This document shows positions 60,788-64,000 of a DNA stretch of 64,000 bases, piece after piece. Where the stretch lies: contig UQHR01000001.1 in the NCBI GenBank assembly GCA_900540905.1, forward strand, positions 1 through 64,000, written 5' to 3'. Below the pieces are notes generated by a model. The model saw only the letters and a program-made list of their open reading frames with translations, did no database searches and was not told where the DNA came from. The position numbers and the translations under genes are program-made. This stretch comes from an uncultured Collinsella sp. (GTDB lineage: Bacteria > Actinomycetota > Coriobacteriia > Coriobacteriales > Coriobacteriaceae). Position 1 is the stretch's first letter. Every line of letters begins with the position of its first letter.

Positions 60788-61701
60788 CGTTTCTGTTTGC
60801 CGGCCAGGGTGCCCAACACCCCGCGATGGGCGTCGACCTGATCGAGACATCGCCGGCGGCCGCCGAGGTGTTCACCATTGCCGACGAGGTGCGCCCGGGG
60901 ACGAGCGAGCAGTGCCGGAGCGCCTCCAAGGAGGAGCTCTCGCAGACCGAGAACACGCAGCCTTGCGTGTTCGTGCACGACTTGGCTGTCGCCGTCGCCC
61001 TGCGCGAGCGCGGCGTGGTGCCTGCCGCCTGTGCGGGATTCTCGCTGGGCGAGGTCGCTGCACTCAGCTTTGCGGGGGCATTCGATACGCGAGCGGGTTT
61101 TGAGCTCGTGTGTGAGCGCGCGGCATTGATGGCCACGGCGGCCGAGCGTCACCCTGGCGGCATGCGCGCCGTCATCAAACTTGATGCTGCGCAAGTCGAG
61201 AACCTGGCTGCGCAGGCCGGCGAGGACTGCTGGCCGGTCAACTACAACAGTCCCCAGCAGACGGTTGTGGCCGGAGCGCCCGATGCGCTGCAGACCCTCG
61301 ACGTCCTAGTAAAAGAGGCTGGCGGCCGCGCCATGAAGGTCGCGGTGTCGGGTGCATTTCATAGCCCCTATATGGCCGAGGCGACTGAGGGGCTGGCGAC
61401 GTATATCCAAGCCGGCCACGCGCCGTCCCCGCTGCTGATTCCGGTCATGGCAAACATGACGGCGGCACCCTATCCGGCGGACCCACGAGCAGCATCGGAT
61501 GTCTTGGCCAACCAGGTGAGTCATGCCGTTCGCTGGGTCGACACGCTGCATGCTCTGCAAGATCAGGGCATCGACACGTTTATTGAGGTTGGCCCTGGCA
61601 AAACGCTGTCCGGCCTGATCAAGCGTACGTTGAGCGACGTTCGTGTGTATTCGTGCGAGACGGCCGAGCAGGTCGCAGCTATTGCCGACGAGCTCGCATA
61701 G
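60775..61701 (+). CDS. fabD: Malonyl-CoA-ACP transacylase
   Basis: A 308-residue enzyme: FLFAGQGAQHPAMG, nucleophile in AGFSLGEVAAL, and GAFHSPYM with the catalytic His. It loads malonyl onto ACP. The ATG lies inside the fabK 3' end. Confidence 0.95.
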   Translation: MGSVAFLFAGQGAQHPAMGVDLIETSPAAAEVFTIADEVRPGTSEQCRSASKEELSQTENTQPCVFVHDLAVAVALRERGVVPAACAGFSLGEVAALSFAGAFDTRAGFELVCERAALMATAAERHPGGMRAVIKLDAAQVENLAAQAGEDCWPVNYNSPQQTVVAGAPDALQTLDVLVKEAGGRAMKVAVSGAFHSPYMAEATEGLATYIQAGHAPSPLLIPVMANMTAAPYPADPRAASDVLANQVSHAVRWVDTLHALQDQGIDTFIEVGPGKTLSGLIKRTLSDVRVYSCETAEQVAAIADELA

Positions 61702-61731
61702 TCCACAGGGCTGTAACCCGAAAGGAATGAC

Positions 61732-62505
61732 ATGGGCAACTTGAACAATGGCGCGCTCGAGCACAACGACTCACGTCGCGTGGCACTGGTCACGGGCGGC
61801 TCGCGGGGTATCGGCCGCGCCTGCGCTATCGGTCTGGCGGAGGATGGCTACGATATCGCCGTCGTCTATGCCGGCAGCGTCGATGCGGCGCGCGAGACGT
61901 GCGACGCCTGCGAGGCGGCTGGCGCCACGGCGCGCTCATATCAATGTGACGTGGCCGACCCCGCTGCCGTCAACGCGTGCGTGGAAGCGGTCCTCAACGA
62001 CTTTGGCTCCATTTGGGCGCTCGTCAACAACGCTGGCATCACCTGCGATGGCCTGCTCATGCGCATGGGCGATGACGCCTTCGATCGCGTGCTCGATGTC
62101 AATCTTAAAGGAACGTTTAACACGACGCGTGCGCTCACCAAGACCTTTATGCGCCAGCGCGGCGGCTGCGTCGTCAACATGAGCTCGGTTGTGGGCCTGA
62201 TGGGCAATGCCGGGCAGGCCAACTACGCTGCCTCCAAGGCGGGCGTGATCGGCCTGACCAAGGCGGTGGCGCGCGAGCTTGCGCCCCGCGGTGTACGAGT
62301 GAACGCGGTCGCCCCCGGGTTTGTCGAGACAGATATGACGGCAAAGCTCTCGGAGAAGGTGTGTACGGTAACCGAGGAGCAGATTCCCCTTAAGCGTATG
62401 GCGCAGCCCGAAGAGGTGGCCGGTGTGGTGCGATTTTTAGTGAGCGATGCGGCTGCCTACATTACGGGCGAAGTCATACGCGTCGACGGCGGAATGGCGA
62501 TGTAG
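61732..62505 (+). CDS. fabG: 3-oxoacyl-ACP reductase
   Basis: A 257-residue short-chain dehydrogenase: TGGSRGIGRA (NADPH), NNAGIT, the Ser-Tyr-Lys triad in NMSSVVGLMGNAGQANYAASKAG, and a VDGGMAM end. AAAGGAATGAC lies before the ATG. The first 15 residues are an extra tail compared with E. coli. Confidence 0.95.
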   Translation: MGNLNNGALEHNDSRRVALVTGGSRGIGRACAIGLAEDGYDIAVVYAGSVDAARETCDACEAAGATARSYQCDVADPAAVNACVEAVLNDFGSIWALVNNAGITCDGLLMRMGDDAFDRVLDVNLKGTFNTTRALTKTFMRQRGGCVVNMSSVVGLMGNAGQANYAASKAGVIGLTKAVARELAPRGVRVNAVAPGFVETDMTAKLSEKVCTVTEEQIPLKRMAQPEEVAGVVRFLVSDAAAYITGEVIRVDGGMAM

Positions 62506-62544
62506 AAACCAGGGCCGAAGAACGGCTTGGATGAGGAGACCATG

Positions 62545-63792
62545 ATGGAACAGAGAGTTGCAATCACCGGCATAGGTGCCGTATCGCCGCTCGGCAACAC
62601 CGCGCTTGCCACCTGGGCGGCAATGTGCGCTGGCACGTGCGGCATCGGCCCGATTACGCACTTCGATACCGATGCGTTTGCCGTCAAGGTAGCGGCCGAG
62701 GTCAAGGGCTTTGACGGCAACGAGTACTTTGGCAAGCGTGATGCAAAGCATCTGGACCCCTGCGTTCAGTTTGCGATGGCGGCTTCGGACGAGGCCATGC
62801 GCGATGCGGGCTTTGATGTCGAAGGCGCCATCGATCGAGAGCGCCTGGGCGTCTACGTGGGCTCGGGTGTGGGCGGCATGCAGACACTCGTCGACAACGT
62901 CCACACGATCGCCGATCGGGGGCCTCGTCGCGCATCGCCTTACATGATCGCGATGATGATTCCCAACATGGCTTCGGGCAACATCGCGATTCGCCATAAG
63001 GCAAAGGGCCCGACCCTGCCCGTCGTGACTGCCTGCGCGACCTCGGCCCATGCGGTGGGTGAGGCGTTCCGCGCCATCAAGCACGGCTATGCCGACGCGA
63101 TCCTCGCGGGCGGCGCCGAGGCGGCCATTATCCCCGATGCCGTTGCGGGCTTTACGTCCTGCCGCGCATTGACCACCAACCCTGATCCCGCGACGGCTTG
63201 CCGCCCGTTCGATGCAGACCGCGATGGCTTTGTGATGGGCGAGGGCGCCTGCGTGCTCGTGCTCGAGAGCATGGAACATGCGCAGGCGCGCGGTGCGCAC
63301 ATTTATGCCGAGGTCGTGGGCTACGGCAACACCGATGATGCCTATCACATCACGAGTCCTGATCCCGAGGCTGCCGGCATTGCCCGCGCGATATCGCTGG
63401 CGGTGACCGAGGGCGACGTCAGGCCTTCCGAGGGTCTCTACATCAATGCTCACGGCACATCGACCAAGCTCAACGATTCGTCCGAGACGGCGGGCATTAA
63501 GCGTGCGCTCGGCGAGGACGCGGCGCGCGCCGCGCACGTCTCGTCGACTAAGTCGATGACCGGCCACATGATCGGTGCCACGGGCGCCATCGAGGTCATG
63601 GCCTGCGCCATGGCGCTCGAGCAGGGCGTGGTGCCGCCGACCATTAACTACCGCACGCCCGATCCCGCCTGCGATCTTGACTACACGCCCAATCGCGCAG
63701 TTCGCGCCGACCTTACCTGGGCGCTTTCGACCAACCTAGGCTTTGGCGGGCACAACGCCGCCATCGCGCTGCGTAGATATACGAGGAGCTAG
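62545..63792 (+). CDS. fabF: 3-oxoacyl-ACP synthase II
   Basis: A 415-residue condensing enzyme with Cys-His-His: VTACATSAHAVGEA, INAHGTSTKLND and KSMTGHMIGATGA. ATG at 62545 is best spaced to GAGGAG; ATG 62542 is adjacent. accB follows after 3 bases. Confidence 0.95.
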   Translation: MEQRVAITGIGAVSPLGNTALATWAAMCAGTCGIGPITHFDTDAFAVKVAAEVKGFDGNEYFGKRDAKHLDPCVQFAMAASDEAMRDAGFDVEGAIDRERLGVYVGSGVGGMQTLVDNVHTIADRGPRRASPYMIAMMIPNMASGNIAIRHKAKGPTLPVVTACATSAHAVGEAFRAIKHGYADAILAGGAEAAIIPDAVAGFTSCRALTTNPDPATACRPFDADRDGFVMGEGACVLVLESMEHAQARGAHIYAEVVGYGNTDDAYHITSPDPEAAGIARAISLAVTEGDVRPSEGLYINAHGTSTKLNDSSETAGIKRALGEDAARAAHVSSTKSMTGHMIGATGAIEVMACAMALEQGVVPPTINYRTPDPACDLDYTPNRAVRADLTWALSTNLGFGGHNAAIALRRYTRS

Positions 63793-63795
63793 AGC

Positions 63796-64000
63796 ATGGA
63801 TTCCAAAAGACTTGCCGAGATAGCCGATGTTATGGAGGACCGCGGCCTCACGCGCGTGCGCGTTGAGGAGCCCGATGGCACCGCGGTCGAACTCGAGCGC
63901 GCGAGCGCCGCACAGCCGGTTGCCGTGCCCATGCCCATGCCGAGCGCTATGGCCGCTCCAGTTGCAGCTCCCACAGTCGCGCCTGCCGCACCGGAGCCCG
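63796..64000 (+). CDS. accB: Acetyl-CoA carboxylase biotin carboxyl carrier protein (3' end outside window)
   Basis: The first 68 residues are visible: an N-terminal helix (MDSKRLAEIADVMEDRGLTRVRVEEPDG) typical of AccB, then an Ala/Pro/Met-rich hinge. The biotin-lysine domain would lie past the window edge. It is the substrate of BirA at 57639. Confidence 0.85.
   Translation, partial: MDSKRLAEIADVMEDRGLTRVRVEEPDGTAVELERASAAQPVAVPMPMPSAMAAPVAAPTVAPAAPEP

Overview
The window looks like chromosome of a high-GC Coriobacteriia member, most like Collinsella or a close relative. The reasons are strong G/C third-position codon use, a FASII cluster built on FabK, an ISPD/ISPF pathway, a fused FeoA-FeoB and many GTG/TTG starts. 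Genus assignment is an inference from gene content; no 16S is present.

The backbone follows an old conserved order, the one known from Bacillus subtilis as clpC, disA, ispD, ispF, cysS, rlmB, yacP, rpmG, secE, nusG, rplK, rplA, rplJ, rplL, rpoB, rpoC, rpsL, rpsG, fusA, rpsJ. Here that order is cut open at several points and accessory genes sit in the gaps. clpC (2-2188) is followed by pepD, a hipBA toxin-antitoxin pair with three operators, and mntP behind a manganese riboswitch. The block disA-ispD-ispF-cysS-rlmB-yacP (6809-12340) follows. Next come an HTH-HipA fusion, tRNA-Thr and a gene-free repeat region. Then come tRNA-Tyr/Thr/Met-tuf, rpmG, tRNA-Trp, secE-nusG and rplK-rplA (14800-19181).

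Between rplA and rplJ lies a 22-kb block (19.2-41.1 kb) that separates ribosomal genes normally adjacent. It carries a phosphoesterase with a cytoplasmic BMP-domain protein, MscS, a surface-anchored 5'-nucleotidase, a TrpXYZ-like ABC transporter, a WYL regulator, asnS, a PTS EIIA, an esterase, FeoAB, an MFS exporter, a GH13 enzyme, a hypoxanthine-DNA glycosylase and an aminotransferase. Then come rplJ-rplL behind an L10 leader, galU, rpoB-rpoC, an ECF sigma/anti-sigma pair, rpsL-rpsG-fusA-rpsJ, and birA divergent from fabH-acpP-fabK-fabD-fabG-fabF-accB (cut by the window end).

Two things stand out. First, RpoC carries a C-terminal extension whose sequence aligns without gaps to the DNA-binding C-terminal domain of the RNA polymerase alpha subunit, keeping most of the residues that contact UP-element DNA. 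Second, the intergenic regions hold several families of palindromic repeats. One family has 35-bp inverted arms of unrelated sequence around a conserved 64-67-nt apex; two of its copies, plus a 33-bp inverted repeat, frame the ECF module. Another family (CTGTCCC core, variable stems) sits exactly at gene stop codons.
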